A DNA stretch of 62,681 bases from Mycolicibacterium bacteremicum (GTDB lineage: Bacteria; Actinomycetota; Actinomycetes; Mycobacteriales; Mycobacteriaceae): positions 1-62,681 of the forward strand of contig NZ_MVHJ01000031.1 in assembly GCF_002086115.1 (NCBI RefSeq), read 5' to 3'. The notes under the pieces were generated by a model, which saw only the letters and a list, made by a program, of their open reading frames with translations, searched no databases and was not told the DNA's origin. How positions within the stretch are numbered: position 1 is the first letter of the stretch; every line of letters begins with the position of its first letter. Position numbers and translations under genes: made by a program. Below, piece by piece: positions 9,135 to 17,806 of this stretch.

Positions 9135-9146
9135 AACCAGTTGGTT
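9135..9146. promoter_or_regulatory. Short inverted repeat upstream of the aldehyde dehydrogenase
   Basis: AACCA and TGGTT face each other across two bases (AACCAGTTGGTT), 36 bases upstream of the ALDH start. The size and AT-rich core fit a TetR-type operator. The TetR gene at 10174-10809 is the obvious candidate, but nothing in the sequence proves the pairing. Confidence 0.35.
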
Positions 9147-9191
9147 GGGTCGGCCGTAAGAGCCGAAATCGTCGGTACGCGAAACCCGTCG

Positions 9192-10124
9192 TCAGAGCCG
9201 CGTGGCGGTGACGAACTGCGAGAAGGCGTCGTCGTCGGGCACATCGGGTCCGGCCGGCAGCGCCCACCGATCGAGTCGGCGCATCTCATCGGCGGATTTG
9301 CGGACCGTGCTGTCCCAGCCGTGACCGGCCAGCCAGGTCGCCAGGTCCGCCCGGTCGGGGTCGTTGTACATCAGCTCGCCGACGTCGATGCTGTCGTCGA
9401 GGCCGAACTTCTCCCGGATCGCTGCGAACCGTTCCTTCATCTGTGCGCGGCGTTCCTCGGCCTGCATCGGCGCCGTCTCGGCCGCGATCCGGCTGCCCGC
9501 CGCGCTGAGGTCGGTGATCTGCTCGAACAGCCGGTCCTGGGCGTCGGCGGGCAGATACATCAACAGGCCCTCGGCCAGCCAGGCCGTCGGCACGGTGGCG
9601 TCGAAACCGGCGGCGCGCAGGGCGGCGGGCCAGTCCTGGCGCAGATCCACGGCCACCTCGCGGCGGGTGGCGGTCGGCTGCACACCGTGCTCGGTGAGCA
9701 CCTGCTGTTTGAACTCCAGCACCTTGGGCTGGTCGATCTCGAAGACGATGGTGCCCGCGGGCCACGGCAACCGGTAGGCCCGCGAGTCCAGGCCCGAGGC
9801 CAGGATCACGACCTGGTGCAGCCCGGCCTCGGCGAAATAGTCGTCGAAGAAGCGGGTGCGCACGGCCTGGTAGTTGCCCATATGGGTGAACAGCAGCGCA
9901 GCCTCGGGGTCGGTCTCGTTGGCGCGGGTGACGAACTCGTCGTCGAGCATGACGCTCCACGGGCCACCGCCGGCGGCGTCGACCAGGGTGCGCGCGTAGG
10001 GGTCGGAGATCAGCGGGTCCGCCGCAGCGGTCTCGGCGGCGCGGGCGGCAGCGACCATGACGGCGGTGGTGCCGACGCTGGTGGCGATGTCCCAGCTGTC
10101 GTCGTGGGTGCGCAGTGAGCTCAT
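9192..10124 (-). CDS. SAM-dependent methyltransferase (Rv0146/UPF0677 family)
   Basis: This 310-residue protein belongs to the large mycobacterial family of putative S-adenosylmethionine-dependent methyltransferases related to leucine carboxyl methyltransferases. Visible family blocks are WDIATSVGTTAVMVAAARA at the start, RTRFFDDYF, the SAM-binding strand VVILASGLDSRAYRLPWP, FEIDQPKVLEFK and TAWLAEGLLMYLP. Substrates of these proteins are mostly unknown. The length equals Rv0146. ATG at 10124 has a near-perfect palindrome just upstream (10133-10148), suggesting direct repression. Confidence 0.93.
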   Translation of the reverse strand: MSSLRTHDDSWDIATSVGTTAVMVAAARAAETAAADPLISDPYARTLVDAAGGGPWSVMLDDEFVTRANETDPEAALLFTHMGNYQAVRTRFFDDYFAEAGLHQVVILASGLDSRAYRLPWPAGTIVFEIDQPKVLEFKQQVLTEHGVQPTATRREVAVDLRQDWPAALRAAGFDATVPTAWLAEGLLMYLPADAQDRLFEQITDLSAAGSRIAAETAPMQAEERRAQMKERFAAIREKFGLDDSIDVGELMYNDPDRADLATWLAGHGWDSTVRKSADEMRRLDRWALPAGPDVPDDDAFSQFVTATRL

Positions 10125-10132
10125 GGCGCCAT

Positions 10133-10148
10133 GCTACCGATCGTTAGC
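10133..10148. promoter_or_regulatory. Near-palindrome between TetR gene and methyltransferase
   Basis: GCTACCGATCGTTAGC is self-complementary at 14 of 16 positions and ends eight bases before the methyltransferase start. It lies in the 49-base gap between the TetR stop and the methyltransferase start. It is a likely operator, with the adjacent TetR as first candidate. Confidence 0.45.
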
Positions 10149-10173
10149 CTTGCTATCGGCCGGCGCCGGTCAG

Positions 10174-10809
10174 CTATCCGGCGGGCTTCCAGAGCTTGTT
10201 AGCCAGCAGCAGTTCCAGCTGGGCGATGACGGCCTCCAACTGGTCATGGGTGCCGACGTACCCGGCGTAGAAGCCCATTCCCCACATCACCGCGACCAGC
10301 ATCTCCACCAGGGTGTCGACGTCGGTATCGGTGGTTAGCTCGCCGTTGTCGACCGCTTCGCCGACCGCCCACCGGACGAACTCGCGGGAACTGGCCAGCG
10401 AGTCGTGATCGTCCTGGCTGAGCTCGGGATGCCGCTGCGCCTCGAGCACCGAGGTCACCAGGAACGCCGCGACCGAGCGGTCCTTGCTGTCGGCCTGGAC
10501 GGCGATCGAGAAGAACGCCGAGAGCCGACGCAGCAAGGTGGTCTCGGACCGGGCGCGCTCCAGTCCGCTCTGCACCACGATCGAGTTGGTGTGCTCGACC
10601 ACCTCCCGGTAGAGCACCCGCTTGCTCGGAAAGTAGTGGTTGATGGCCGGCCGCGTCAGGTCGGAGCGAACCGCGATCGCCTGGAAAGTCGCTGCGTCGT
10701 AACCGAGTTCGCTGAACACCTCACGGGCGGCCTGCAGGATCCGCTCACGGGTCTCGGCGGCCTTGGCGGCCGGCGGACGACCCGGACCCCTGCTGGCTAT
10801 ATGCGGCAC
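10174..10809 (-). CDS. TetR-family regulator (Rv0144-like)
   Basis: This 211-residue regulator has the N-terminal TetR helix-turn-helix (RERILQAAREVFSELGYDAATFQAIAV, then LTRPAINHYFPSKRVLYREVV) and a helical ligand-binding domain. I start it at GTG 10809 (PHIASRGPGRPPA), which gives the usual basic, proline-containing arm before the HTH. A longer frame to 10887 has no family support. It heads the minus-strand block and probably controls the methyltransferase-ALDH-SDR genes. A small inverted repeat TTGTG-C-CACAA at 10817-10827, just upstream of the start, may serve autoregulation. Confidence 0.9.
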   Translation of the reverse strand: MPHIASRGPGRPPAAKAAETRERILQAAREVFSELGYDAATFQAIAVRSDLTRPAINHYFPSKRVLYREVVEHTNSIVVQSGLERARSETTLLRRLSAFFSIAVQADSKDRSVAAFLVTSVLEAQRHPELSQDDHDSLASSREFVRWAVGEAVDNGELTTDTDVDTLVEMLVAVMWGMGFYAGYVGTHDQLEAVIAQLELLLANKLWKPAG

Positions 10810-10816
10810 AGTCAAA

Positions 10817-10827
10817 TTGTGCCACAA
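10817..10827. promoter_or_regulatory. Inverted repeat upstream of TetR start
   Basis: TTGTG and CACAA are separated by one C, eight bases before the proposed GTG start. This could be an autoregulatory operator. The arms are short and it does not match the palindrome at 10133, so it is a weak call. Confidence 0.3.
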
Positions 10828-10891
10828 ATCACCGGCCCCACTACCACCTGATCGTTGCGTACCGACGGGATGATGCAGATCCAGCAAACAC

Positions 10892-11863
10892 TCAGCGGCT
10901 CCGGTGCGGCATCAGCGCATCGGGCGGCAGCGAGCCGAACCGGCCCGCGTTGAAGTCTTCCAGAGCCTGCAAGACCTCCGACTTGGTGTTCATCACGAAG
11001 GGCCCGTACTGCACGACCGGTTCGCGGATCGGCCGGCCGCCGAGCAACAGCACCTCCAGCGCGGGCCGGTTGCCGTCCTGGCCGGCGTCAGCGGTGATCT
11101 CGATGCGGTCGCCGGGGCCGAGCACCGCCAGCTGTCCCTGCTGGATCGGATGGCCGACCGGGCCGACGCCGCCCCGGCCGGACAGCACGTAGACCAACGC
11201 GTTGTAGGTGCGATCCCAGGGCAGATTCAACCGCGCGCCGGGTGCAATCGTGCTGTGCGCCAGGGTGATCGGCGTGTGGGTACTGCCCGGACCGGCATGC
11301 CCGTCGATCTCCCCGGCGATGACGCGCACCAGCGCGCCGCCGTCCTCGGAGGACAGCAGGGCGACCTGGCCGCCCTCGATGGACTGGTAGCGCGGTGCGG
11401 CGAACTTGTCCTTCCGCGGCAGATTCACCCACAGCTGCACGCCGTGGAACAGGCCGCCACTGTCGACGAGTTCGGCCGGCGGGGTCTCGATGTGCAGGAT
11501 GCCCGACCCGGCCGTCATCCACTGGGTGGCGCCGTCGGTGATCAAACCGCCACCGCCGTGGGAATCCTGATGGGCGAAACGTCCGTCGAGCATGTAGGTG
11601 ACGGTCTCGAAGCCGCGGTGCGGATGCCAGTCGGTGCCGCGCGGCTCACCGGGCTGATATTCGATTTCGCCCATCTGGTCCATGTGCACGAACGGGTCGA
11701 GGTCGGCGGCGCTGACGCCGGCGAAGGCGCGCACGACGGGGAATCCTTCGCCCTCGTAACCGCGGGGGCCGGTGGTGATGGACCGGACCGGGCGGTCGGT
11801 GTCGGTCGGGGTGGGCCCCGCGATGCGGGGCAGGGTCAGGGTGTCGGCTGTGACGGCAGGCAT
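10892..11863 (-). CDS. Pirin family bicupin protein
   Basis: This 323-residue bicupin carries the pirin metal-binding signature: HPHRGFETVTYMLDG in the N-terminal cupin, then TAGSGILHIETP. Bacterial pirins include quercetin 2,3-dioxygenases and redox-sensing regulators, so the exact role is open. ATG at 11863 (MPAVTADTL) is preferred over 11917, which would add 18 polar residues with no counterpart. A second, more divergent pirin lies at 40751-41716. No operon partner is evident: the TetR gene upstream starts 64 bases away on the same strand and is transcribed separately. Confidence 0.92.
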   Translation of the reverse strand: MPAVTADTLTLPRIAGPTPTDTDRPVRSITTGPRGYEGEGFPVVRAFAGVSAADLDPFVHMDQMGEIEYQPGEPRGTDWHPHRGFETVTYMLDGRFAHQDSHGGGGLITDGATQWMTAGSGILHIETPPAELVDSGGLFHGVQLWVNLPRKDKFAAPRYQSIEGGQVALLSSEDGGALVRVIAGEIDGHAGPGSTHTPITLAHSTIAPGARLNLPWDRTYNALVYVLSGRGGVGPVGHPIQQGQLAVLGPGDRIEITADAGQDGNRPALEVLLLGGRPIREPVVQYGPFVMNTKSEVLQALEDFNAGRFGSLPPDALMPHRSR

Positions 11864-11991
11864 GTCCGAATTAACCGGACCGCAGTCCGAATCATTCCCG
11901 TCTCGTTTCGGCCGCAAAACGAACTCAAGATCGAAAACCGGTTTGAGTTTTGACGGTTAGGGAAATTCACCGTCCGACAACACTTCTACGG

Positions 11992-12159
11992 ATGGGAATC
12001 ATCATGATCATCCTCGGCGTCATCCTGCTGATCATCGGGTATTTCACGAGCCTGTCGATCCTGTACACGATCGGTGCGATCCTCGTGGTCGTCGGCGTGG
12101 TGCTCTGGATCCTCGGCGCGGTCGGCCGTCCGGTCGGTGGCCGAAAAGCCTGGTTCTAG
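11992..12159 (+). CDS. Tiny two-helix membrane protein (DUF6131-like)
   Basis: This is a 55-residue protein made of two hydrophobic segments (GIIMIILGVILLIIGYF and ILYTIGAILVVVGVVLWIL) with a short basic tail. It matches the small hydrophobic proteins annotated as DUF6131 in mycobacteria, whose function is unknown. The start could be ATG 11992 or the internal ATG at 12004; neither has a strong ribosome-binding site. It is followed 15 bases later by a strong hairpin terminator shared with ptsI. Confidence 0.7.
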   Translation: MGIIMIILGVILLIIGYFTSLSILYTIGAILVVVGVVLWILGAVGRPVGGRKAWF

Positions 12160-12174
12160 CGCAGATTTCCACCC

Positions 12175-12217
12175 GCTCGCCGCGAGCCGTGCATCCCCAC
12201 GCACGCTCGCGGCGAGC
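12175..12217. terminator. Bidirectional hairpin between DUF6131-like gene and ptsI
   Basis: GCTCGCCGCGAGC (12175-12187) is the exact reverse complement of 12205-12217. The stem extends by GTGC/GCAC past a one-base bulge. The hairpin sits between two convergent stops (12159 and 12224) and has no T-tract, which is usual for mycobacterial terminators. Confidence 0.75.
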
Positions 12218-12223
12218 CTCGTC

Positions 12224-13906
12224 TCAGCTCAACGCGTCGGATGCCACCGCACGCGCCTCGGCGGCGCTTCCCGTCGACAGCACCGCCCGCGCCGCGGCCC
12301 GACACTGCTCCAACGTCACCGCAGCCAGCGCCGCACCCACGCCGGGCACCGCCGTGGCGGCCGCCGACAGCGACGTGATGCCCATCCCCACCAGCACGCA
12401 GGCCAGCAGCGGATCGGCCGCGGCTTCGCCGCAGACACCGACCGGCTTGCCGGCCGCCGCACCCGCCCGTGCGGTCATATCCACCAGTGCCAGCACCCCG
12501 GGCTGCCACGGATCGGTGAGCGTGGCCAGTTCGGCCGACATCCGGTCGGCGGCCATCGTGTACTGGGCCAGATCGTTGGTGCCGATCGACAGGAAGTCGA
12601 CGTGCTCCAGGATGTGGCCGGCCAGCAGCGCCGCAGCCGGGATCTCGATCATGACCCCCGGCGTCAGTCCGAACGAACGCGCCTGCTCGGCAAAGGTTTT
12701 GGCCTCGTCCGGGGTGGCGATCATCGGCGCCATCACCCATGGGTCATTACCGGTGGCCGCGGCCGCGGCGGCGATGGATTCGAGCTGCCGGGTCATCAGG
12801 CCCGGGTTGCCGAAGGAGATCCGGACGCCGCGCACCCCGAGTGCCGGGTTGGCCTCGTCCGGATGGCCGGCGAACTTCAGCGGTTTGTCCGACCCGGCGT
12901 CCAGCGTGCGGATGACGACCTTGTGGCCGTCGAAGGCCGTCAGCACCTCGCCGTAGATCCGCGCCTGCTCCGGCACCGAGGGTTCGGTATCGCGGTTCAG
13001 GAAACACAGTTCGGTGCGGAACAACCCCACACCTTCGGCCGGCGTCTGCCGGGCTGCCTGCGCGGCCGCGCCGTCCTGCACGTTGGCCAGCACCGCGACG
13101 GCGTGTCCGTCGGCGGTCGCGCCCGGACCCTTCCACTGCGCCACCCGCTGCGCCTCGACCCGCGAGGTCTGCACGGCGCGTTCGGCCTCATCGGCATCGG
13201 GTGCGACGGTGACCGTGCCGCGCGCACCGTCGACCATCACCGCGACACCGGCGGGCACCTCATCGAGACCGTCGACGGCCACCACGCACGGTATCCCCAA
13301 CTGGCGGGCGATGATGGCGGTGTGGCTGGTCGGCCCGCCGAGGGTGGTGGCCAGCGCGACTACCAGGGCGGGATCCAGGCCCGCGGTATCGGCCGGCGCC
13401 AGATCCTCGGCGCACAGCACCGACGGGACATCGGGCATCGGCACACCCGGTTCCGGCAGCCCGGCCAGCTGGGCCAGCACGCGGTCGCGCACATCGCGCA
13501 GGTCGGTGACCCGCTCGGCCATCAGATCGCCGGCCTTGGCCAGCGCGTCGGCGATCTTGCCGATGGCGCCGCCGACGGCCTGCTGCGCCGGACTGCCCGC
13601 GGTGATGCGCTTCTCGGCATCCTTGAGCCACGCGCGGTCCTGGGCCAGTGCGGCGGTGGTGGCCAGCACCTCGGAGGCGACGCCGGTGGCATGGCCCGCC
13701 CGGTCGCGCAGCCGGGCCGCCACGGTGGCCGCCGCCTCCTTGAGCCGGTCCACCTCGCCGGGCCGGTCGGCCTCGGACAGTTCGGCGGCGGGTTCGGTGG
13801 CGACCGCCGGGCGGGCACCGGGCCGGATCACCGGTGCGTAGGCGACGCCGGCGACCACCGGGACGCCCGACAGCACCTTGGTCTCAGTCACGGGTGAGGA
13901 ACTCAT
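12224..13906 (-). CDS. ptsI: PTS enzyme I (phosphoenolpyruvate-protein phosphotransferase)
   Basis: This is a 560-residue enzyme I. The phosphorylated histidine lies in GGPTSHTAIIARQLGIP (His195). The PEP-binding barrel follows, with FRTELCFLNRD, RTLDAGSDKPL, GVRGVRISF and the C-terminal SIGTNDLAQYTMAADR and VGVCGEAA blocks. It takes phosphate from PEP and passes it to HPr (encoded at 17807). ATG at 13906 begins MSSSPVTETKVLSGVPVVAG. It is divergent from fruR-fruK-fruA-ptsH, with a 99-base AT-rich gap carrying an inverted repeat, so the two arms are probably co-regulated by the DeoR-type protein. Confidence 0.96.
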   Translation of the reverse strand: MSSSPVTETKVLSGVPVVAGVAYAPVIRPGARPAVATEPAAELSEADRPGEVDRLKEAAATVAARLRDRAGHATGVASEVLATTAALAQDRAWLKDAEKRITAGSPAQQAVGGAIGKIADALAKAGDLMAERVTDLRDVRDRVLAQLAGLPEPGVPMPDVPSVLCAEDLAPADTAGLDPALVVALATTLGGPTSHTAIIARQLGIPCVVAVDGLDEVPAGVAVMVDGARGTVTVAPDADEAERAVQTSRVEAQRVAQWKGPGATADGHAVAVLANVQDGAAAQAARQTPAEGVGLFRTELCFLNRDTEPSVPEQARIYGEVLTAFDGHKVVIRTLDAGSDKPLKFAGHPDEANPALGVRGVRISFGNPGLMTRQLESIAAAAAATGNDPWVMAPMIATPDEAKTFAEQARSFGLTPGVMIEIPAAALLAGHILEHVDFLSIGTNDLAQYTMAADRMSAELATLTDPWQPGVLALVDMTARAGAAAGKPVGVCGEAAADPLLACVLVGMGITSLSAAATAVPGVGAALAAVTLEQCRAAARAVLSTGSAAEARAVASDALS

Positions 13907-13929
13907 GTGATTCAGATTACAAGAAAGCA

Positions 13930-13941
13930 TTGACAAGTCAA
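13930..13941. promoter_or_regulatory. Inverted repeat in the ptsI/fruR divergent promoter
   Basis: TTGAC and GTCAA face each other across AA, within the AT-rich 99-base gap between ptsI and the DeoR gene. This is the likely place for the regulator to act on both operons. One TTGAC arm could also be a -35 element, so the assignment as operator is tentative. Confidence 0.45.
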
Positions 13942-14005
13942 CAGAATCAGGCGTAAAACCACACATATCAACATTTCACCTGGAGCTCGTGCCGAACGGA
14001 GCCCG

Positions 14006-14785
14006 ATGTACGCCGAGGAACGTCAGCATGCGATCGCCGCTCTGGTGATGCAGCAGGGACGCGCCTCGGTCGCCGAGCTGGCCGCCGCCTACGACGTCAC
14101 CACCGAAACCGTGCGCCGCGATCTGGCCGTCCTGCACAAGGCCGGCCTGCTGCGCCGGGTGCACGGCGGCGCCGTCCCGGCGCGCGCACTGCACCTCGTC
14201 GAGCAGGACGTCGACGAACGCGACGCCACCCGGGCGCAGCACAAGGACGCCATCGCCGCGGCGGCATGCGAGTTCTTCCCGGTCGGCGGTGGCAGTGTGC
14301 TGCTCGACGCCGGCACCACCACCAGCCGGATCGCGGCGGCCATCCCGACCGATCGGGAGCTGGTGGTGGTGACCAACTCGATCCCGGTGGCCAACCGGCT
14401 GTCCACCGTGCAGTCGGTATCCCTGCAGCTACTCGGCGGGCGGGTCCGCGGACTCACCCAGGCCTGCGTCGGCGAGCAGGCACTGCAGACGCTGGAGCAA
14501 CTGCGGGTCGACATCGCATTCATCGGTACCAACGGCATCACCGCCCGGCACGGTCTGTCCACCCCCGATGCCGATGAGGCCGCCATCAAACGGGCCATGG
14601 TCAACTGTGCCAACTACGTTGTGGTGGCCGCGGATTCGACCAAGATGGGTCGTGAGGAGCTGCACAGCTTCGCCCCGCTGTCCAGCGTCGACGCCGTCAT
14701 CACCGACAGCGAGGTCAGCCCGGACGCCCGCATCGAACTCACCGGCCTCGGCATCGAAATCATCTGCGCAGGAGCAACCGCATGA
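14006..14785 (+). CDS. fruR: DeoR/GlpR-type repressor of the fructose PTS operon
   Basis: This 259-residue DeoR-family regulator starts MYAEERQHAIAALV. Its HTH is SVAELAAAYDVTTETVRRDLAVL, followed by the signature RVHGGAVP, and its sugar-phosphate-binding domain contains LLDAGTTTSRIA, TNSIPVAN and GTNGI. It probably senses fructose 1-phosphate or a related ester and represses the fru genes, by analogy with other DeoR proteins next to fruK. Its stop overlaps the fruK start by four bases (ATGA), so it is the first gene of the operon. The symbol reflects position and family, not proof. Confidence 0.92.
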   Translation: MYAEERQHAIAALVMQQGRASVAELAAAYDVTTETVRRDLAVLHKAGLLRRVHGGAVPARALHLVEQDVDERDATRAQHKDAIAAAACEFFPVGGGSVLLDAGTTTSRIAAAIPTDRELVVVTNSIPVANRLSTVQSVSLQLLGGRVRGLTQACVGEQALQTLEQLRVDIAFIGTNGITARHGLSTPDADEAAIKRAMVNCANYVVVAADSTKMGREELHSFAPLSSVDAVITDSEVSPDARIELTGLGIEIICAGATA

Positions 14786-15759
14786 TCGTCACGGTCACCC
14801 CGAACCCCAGCATCGACCGCACCGTCACGCTGCCCGGCACCCTCACCCGCGGAGCCGTGCACCGGATCCGCACCGTCACCGACGAACCGGGCGGCAAGGG
14901 TGTCAACGTGGCCCGTGCGCTCGGCCTGGCCGGGCTGCACGCCGTTGCCGTGCTGCCCGCCGCAGAGGATGATCCGATCCTCACCGCGCTGCGCGCCGCC
15001 GAGGTGCCGTTCACCGCCGTACCGGTGCCCGCACCCGTGCGCACCAATATCGCGGTCACCGAGACTGACGGCACCACAACCAAACTCAATGCTCCCGGCG
15101 CAGCCCTGGATGCCACCACCCTGGACGGGCTGACCCGTACCGTCATCGACACGGCGCGCACCGCGTCCTGGGTGGTGCTCTCCGGCTCGCTGCCGCCGGG
15201 CGTGCCGGCGAGCTGGTATGCCGATGTGGTGGCGCAGCTGGCCGGTTCGGACTGCCGGGTCGCGGTCGACACCTCCGATGCCCCGTTGACCGCACTGGCC
15301 GACGCGTTCGGCACCGCCGCACCGGATCTGATCAAGCCGAACGCCGAGGAGCTGGCCGGGTTGACCGGAACCTCCGGGCAGGAGCTGGAAGCCGCTGCGG
15401 CCCAGGGTGATCACGGTCCGGTGGTGGCGGCCGCCCGGCAGTTGGTGGACCGCGGTGCCCGCAGCGTGCTGGTCACCCTGGGCGCCGCGGGTGCGGTGCT
15501 GGTGGACCCGTCGGGCAGCTGGCTGGCCGGTTCACCGCCGATCACCCCGCGCAGCACCGTCGGCGCCGGGGACTCCGCACTGGCCGGTTATGTGCGCGCC
15601 GAACAGGCCGGGGCCGACCCGGCCGAGCGGTTGCGGATGGCCGTGGCCTACGGCAGCGCCGCCGCTGCCCTACCCGGTTCCGCCCTGCCCTCCCCCGACC
15701 AACTCGACCTCGACGCCGTCCCGGTGCGGGCGATCTCGCCCGCGCACACCGAATCCTGA
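14782..15759 (+). CDS. fruK: 1-phosphofructokinase
   Basis: This 325-residue PfkB-family kinase starts with MIVTVTPNPSIDRTV, the standard FruK opening. It has the GGKGVNVARAL substrate-binding motif near residue 36 and the C-terminal anion hole and catalytic base block STVGAGDSALAGYV. It phosphorylates fructose 1-phosphate, made by FruA, to fructose 1,6-bisphosphate. It overlaps fruR by four bases and is followed 20 bases later by fruA. Confidence 0.95.
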   Translation: MIVTVTPNPSIDRTVTLPGTLTRGAVHRIRTVTDEPGGKGVNVARALGLAGLHAVAVLPAAEDDPILTALRAAEVPFTAVPVPAPVRTNIAVTETDGTTTKLNAPGAALDATTLDGLTRTVIDTARTASWVVLSGSLPPGVPASWYADVVAQLAGSDCRVAVDTSDAPLTALADAFGTAAPDLIKPNAEELAGLTGTSGQELEAAAAQGDHGPVVAAARQLVDRGARSVLVTLGAAGAVLVDPSGSWLAGSPPITPRSTVGAGDSALAGYVRAEQAGADPAERLRMAVAYGSAAAALPGSALPSPDQLDLDAVPVRAISPAHTES

Positions 15760-15779
15760 CCCTCACAGAAAGTTTGGCC

Positions 15780-17768
15780 ATGTCCACTTCATCTCCGGTC
15801 ATCACCACCGATCTGGTGCTGCTCGACGCCGACGCCGGGACCGACAAGGAGGCCGTCATCGGCCGGCTGGCCGGGCTGCTGGCCGGGGCCGGCCGCACCT
15901 CCGACGCCGAAGGCCTGATCGCTGCGGCCATGGCCCGAGAGGCGCAGTCGGCCACCGGACTGCCCGGCGGGATCGCCATCCCGCACTGCCGGTCGCCGTA
16001 CGTCGACACCCCTACCATCGGATTCGCCCGGTTGTCCCCGGCCGTGGACTTCGGTGCCCCAGACGGCCCGGCGGACCTGGTGTTCCTGATCGCCGCACCG
16101 GAATCCGGCGGCTCCGACCACCTGAAGCTGCTGTCCAGCCTGGCCCGCGCACTGGTCCGCAAGGACTTCGTCGAGCAGCTGCGTGCCGCCGGCACCGCCG
16201 GTGAGCTGGTCGGGCTGGTCGACGGGGTGGTGAATCCGGCACCGGCCGCCGCCACGCCGGCACCGGCCGCCGCCACGCCGGCCCCGGCCGCGCCCGCCGC
16301 ACCGGCCGGCAAGAAGAGCATCGTCGCGATCACCGCCTGCCCCACCGGGATCGCCCACACCTACATGGCCGCCGACGCACTGAAGCTCGCCGCCGAGCGT
16401 GCCGATGTCGAGCTGGTGGTGGAAACCCAGGGTTCCTCGGGCAGCACGCCGCTGCCGGCCACGACCATCGCCGCCGCAGACGCCGTCATCTTCGCCACCG
16501 ATGTCGGTGTGAAAGACCGGGGCCGATTCGCCGGTAAGCCGGTGATCGCCTCGGGCGTCAAACGGGCCATCAACGAGCCCGATGCCATGATCTCCGAAGC
16601 CGTTGCCGCGGCAGACAATCCGAAGGCAGCGCGGGTCGAGGGCAGCGGTCCGGCCGATGACACGACCGAGGGATCGGCGAATGTCGGCTGGGGTACCCGG
16701 ACCCGGCAGATCCTGCTCACCGGGGTCAGCTACATGATCCCGTTCGTGGCGGCCGGCGGCCTGCTGATCGCACTGGGCTTCCTCTTCGGCGGTTACGAGA
16801 TCGCCGATGTCGCCAATGACATCGCGCTGAACAATTCGCTGACCAACCTGCCCGACGGCGGACTGGCCCAGTACTTCGGTGCCATCCTGTTCAGCCTCGG
16901 CGGCCTGGCATTCGGATTCCTGGTGCCCGCGCTGGCCGGTTACATATCGTTCGCGATCGCCGACCGGCCGGGCATCGCACCGGGCTTCACCGCGGGCGCG
17001 CTGGCCGTCTTCGTCGGCGGCGGTTTCATCGGCGGCATCGTCGGTGGTGTGATCGCCGGCTTCACCGCCCTGTGGATCAGCCGCATCGACGTCCCGCGCT
17101 GGCTGCGCGGCCTGATGCCGGTCGTCATCATCCCGCTGGTGGCCTCGCTGGTCGTCGGCCTGATCATGTTCCTGCTCATCGGCCGGCCGCTGGCGCTGAT
17201 CAACACCGGCCTGACCGACTGGCTCAACGGCCTGACCGGAACCTCGGCCATCCTGCTGGGGGTCATCCTGGGCCTGATGATGTGCTTCGACCTCGGCGGC
17301 CCGGTCAACAAGGCCGCCTACGCCTTCGCCACCGCCGGTCTGGCCGCCGCCACCACCGCATCGTTCGAGGTGATGGCGACCGTGATGGCCGCCGGTATGG
17401 TGCCGCCGCTGGCCATGGCGCTGGCCACCACGGTGCGTCCGAGCCTGTTCAGCGAGCCCGAGAAGGAGAACGGTCGCGCCGCCTGGCTGTTGGGTGCGGC
17501 TTTCATCTCCGAGGGCGCCATCCCGTTCGCCGCGGCCGACCCGCTGCGCGTCATCCCGTCGATGATGTTCGGCGGTGCCATCACCGGCGCGCTCTGCATG
17601 GCGACCGGAGTGACCCTGCGCGCCCCGCACGGCGGCATCTTCGTGTTCTTCGCGATGGGCAACCTGGCCTGGTTCCTGATCTCCCTGGCCGTCGGTACCG
17701 CGGCGGCCGCCGCCGCGGTCGTCGCCGCCAAACAGTTCGCCAAGCCGCGCCGGCCCGTCGCCGCCTGA
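15780..17768 (+). CDS. fruA: PTS fructose transporter, EIIABC fusion
   Basis: This 662-residue protein carries the whole fructose-specific enzyme II in the order A-B-C. EIIA (about 1-145) has the phosphoryl histidine in IPHCRS (His69). An Ala/Pro linker (about 148-175) leads to EIIB with the active cysteine in ITACPTGIAHTY (Cys187). EIIC (about 290-640) has roughly eight membrane segments. It imports fructose and phosphorylates it at C1. ATG at 15780 follows the sequence AGAAAG; a TTG two codons earlier is less likely. It lies between fruK and ptsH in one operon. Confidence 0.96.
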   Translation: MSTSSPVITTDLVLLDADAGTDKEAVIGRLAGLLAGAGRTSDAEGLIAAAMAREAQSATGLPGGIAIPHCRSPYVDTPTIGFARLSPAVDFGAPDGPADLVFLIAAPESGGSDHLKLLSSLARALVRKDFVEQLRAAGTAGELVGLVDGVVNPAPAAATPAPAAATPAPAAPAAPAGKKSIVAITACPTGIAHTYMAADALKLAAERADVELVVETQGSSGSTPLPATTIAAADAVIFATDVGVKDRGRFAGKPVIASGVKRAINEPDAMISEAVAAADNPKAARVEGSGPADDTTEGSANVGWGTRTRQILLTGVSYMIPFVAAGGLLIALGFLFGGYEIADVANDIALNNSLTNLPDGGLAQYFGAILFSLGGLAFGFLVPALAGYISFAIADRPGIAPGFTAGALAVFVGGGFIGGIVGGVIAGFTALWISRIDVPRWLRGLMPVVIIPLVASLVVGLIMFLLIGRPLALINTGLTDWLNGLTGTSAILLGVILGLMMCFDLGGPVNKAAYAFATAGLAAATTASFEVMATVMAAGMVPPLAMALATTVRPSLFSEPEKENGRAAWLLGAAFISEGAIPFAAADPLRVIPSMMFGGAITGALCMATGVTLRAPHGGIFVFFAMGNLAWFLISLAVGTAAAAAAVVAAKQFAKPRRPVAA

Positions 17769-17806
17769 TCCCGCATCACCCAACCCCCAACAGAAGGAGA
17801 AACCGA

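Noticed and set aside
8205..10118. 637-codon open frame on the plus strand
   Set aside because: It runs antisense to the aldehyde dehydrogenase and methyltransferase genes, has a composition typical of high-GC shadow frames and shows no family motif.
12074..13897. 607-codon open frame on the plus strand
   Set aside because: It is antisense to ptsI, which has all enzyme I motifs; the frame is rich in His/Arg/Gly as expected for a shadow.
15789..17783. 664-codon open frame on the minus strand
   Set aside because: It is antisense to fruA, which is complete with its active-site residues.
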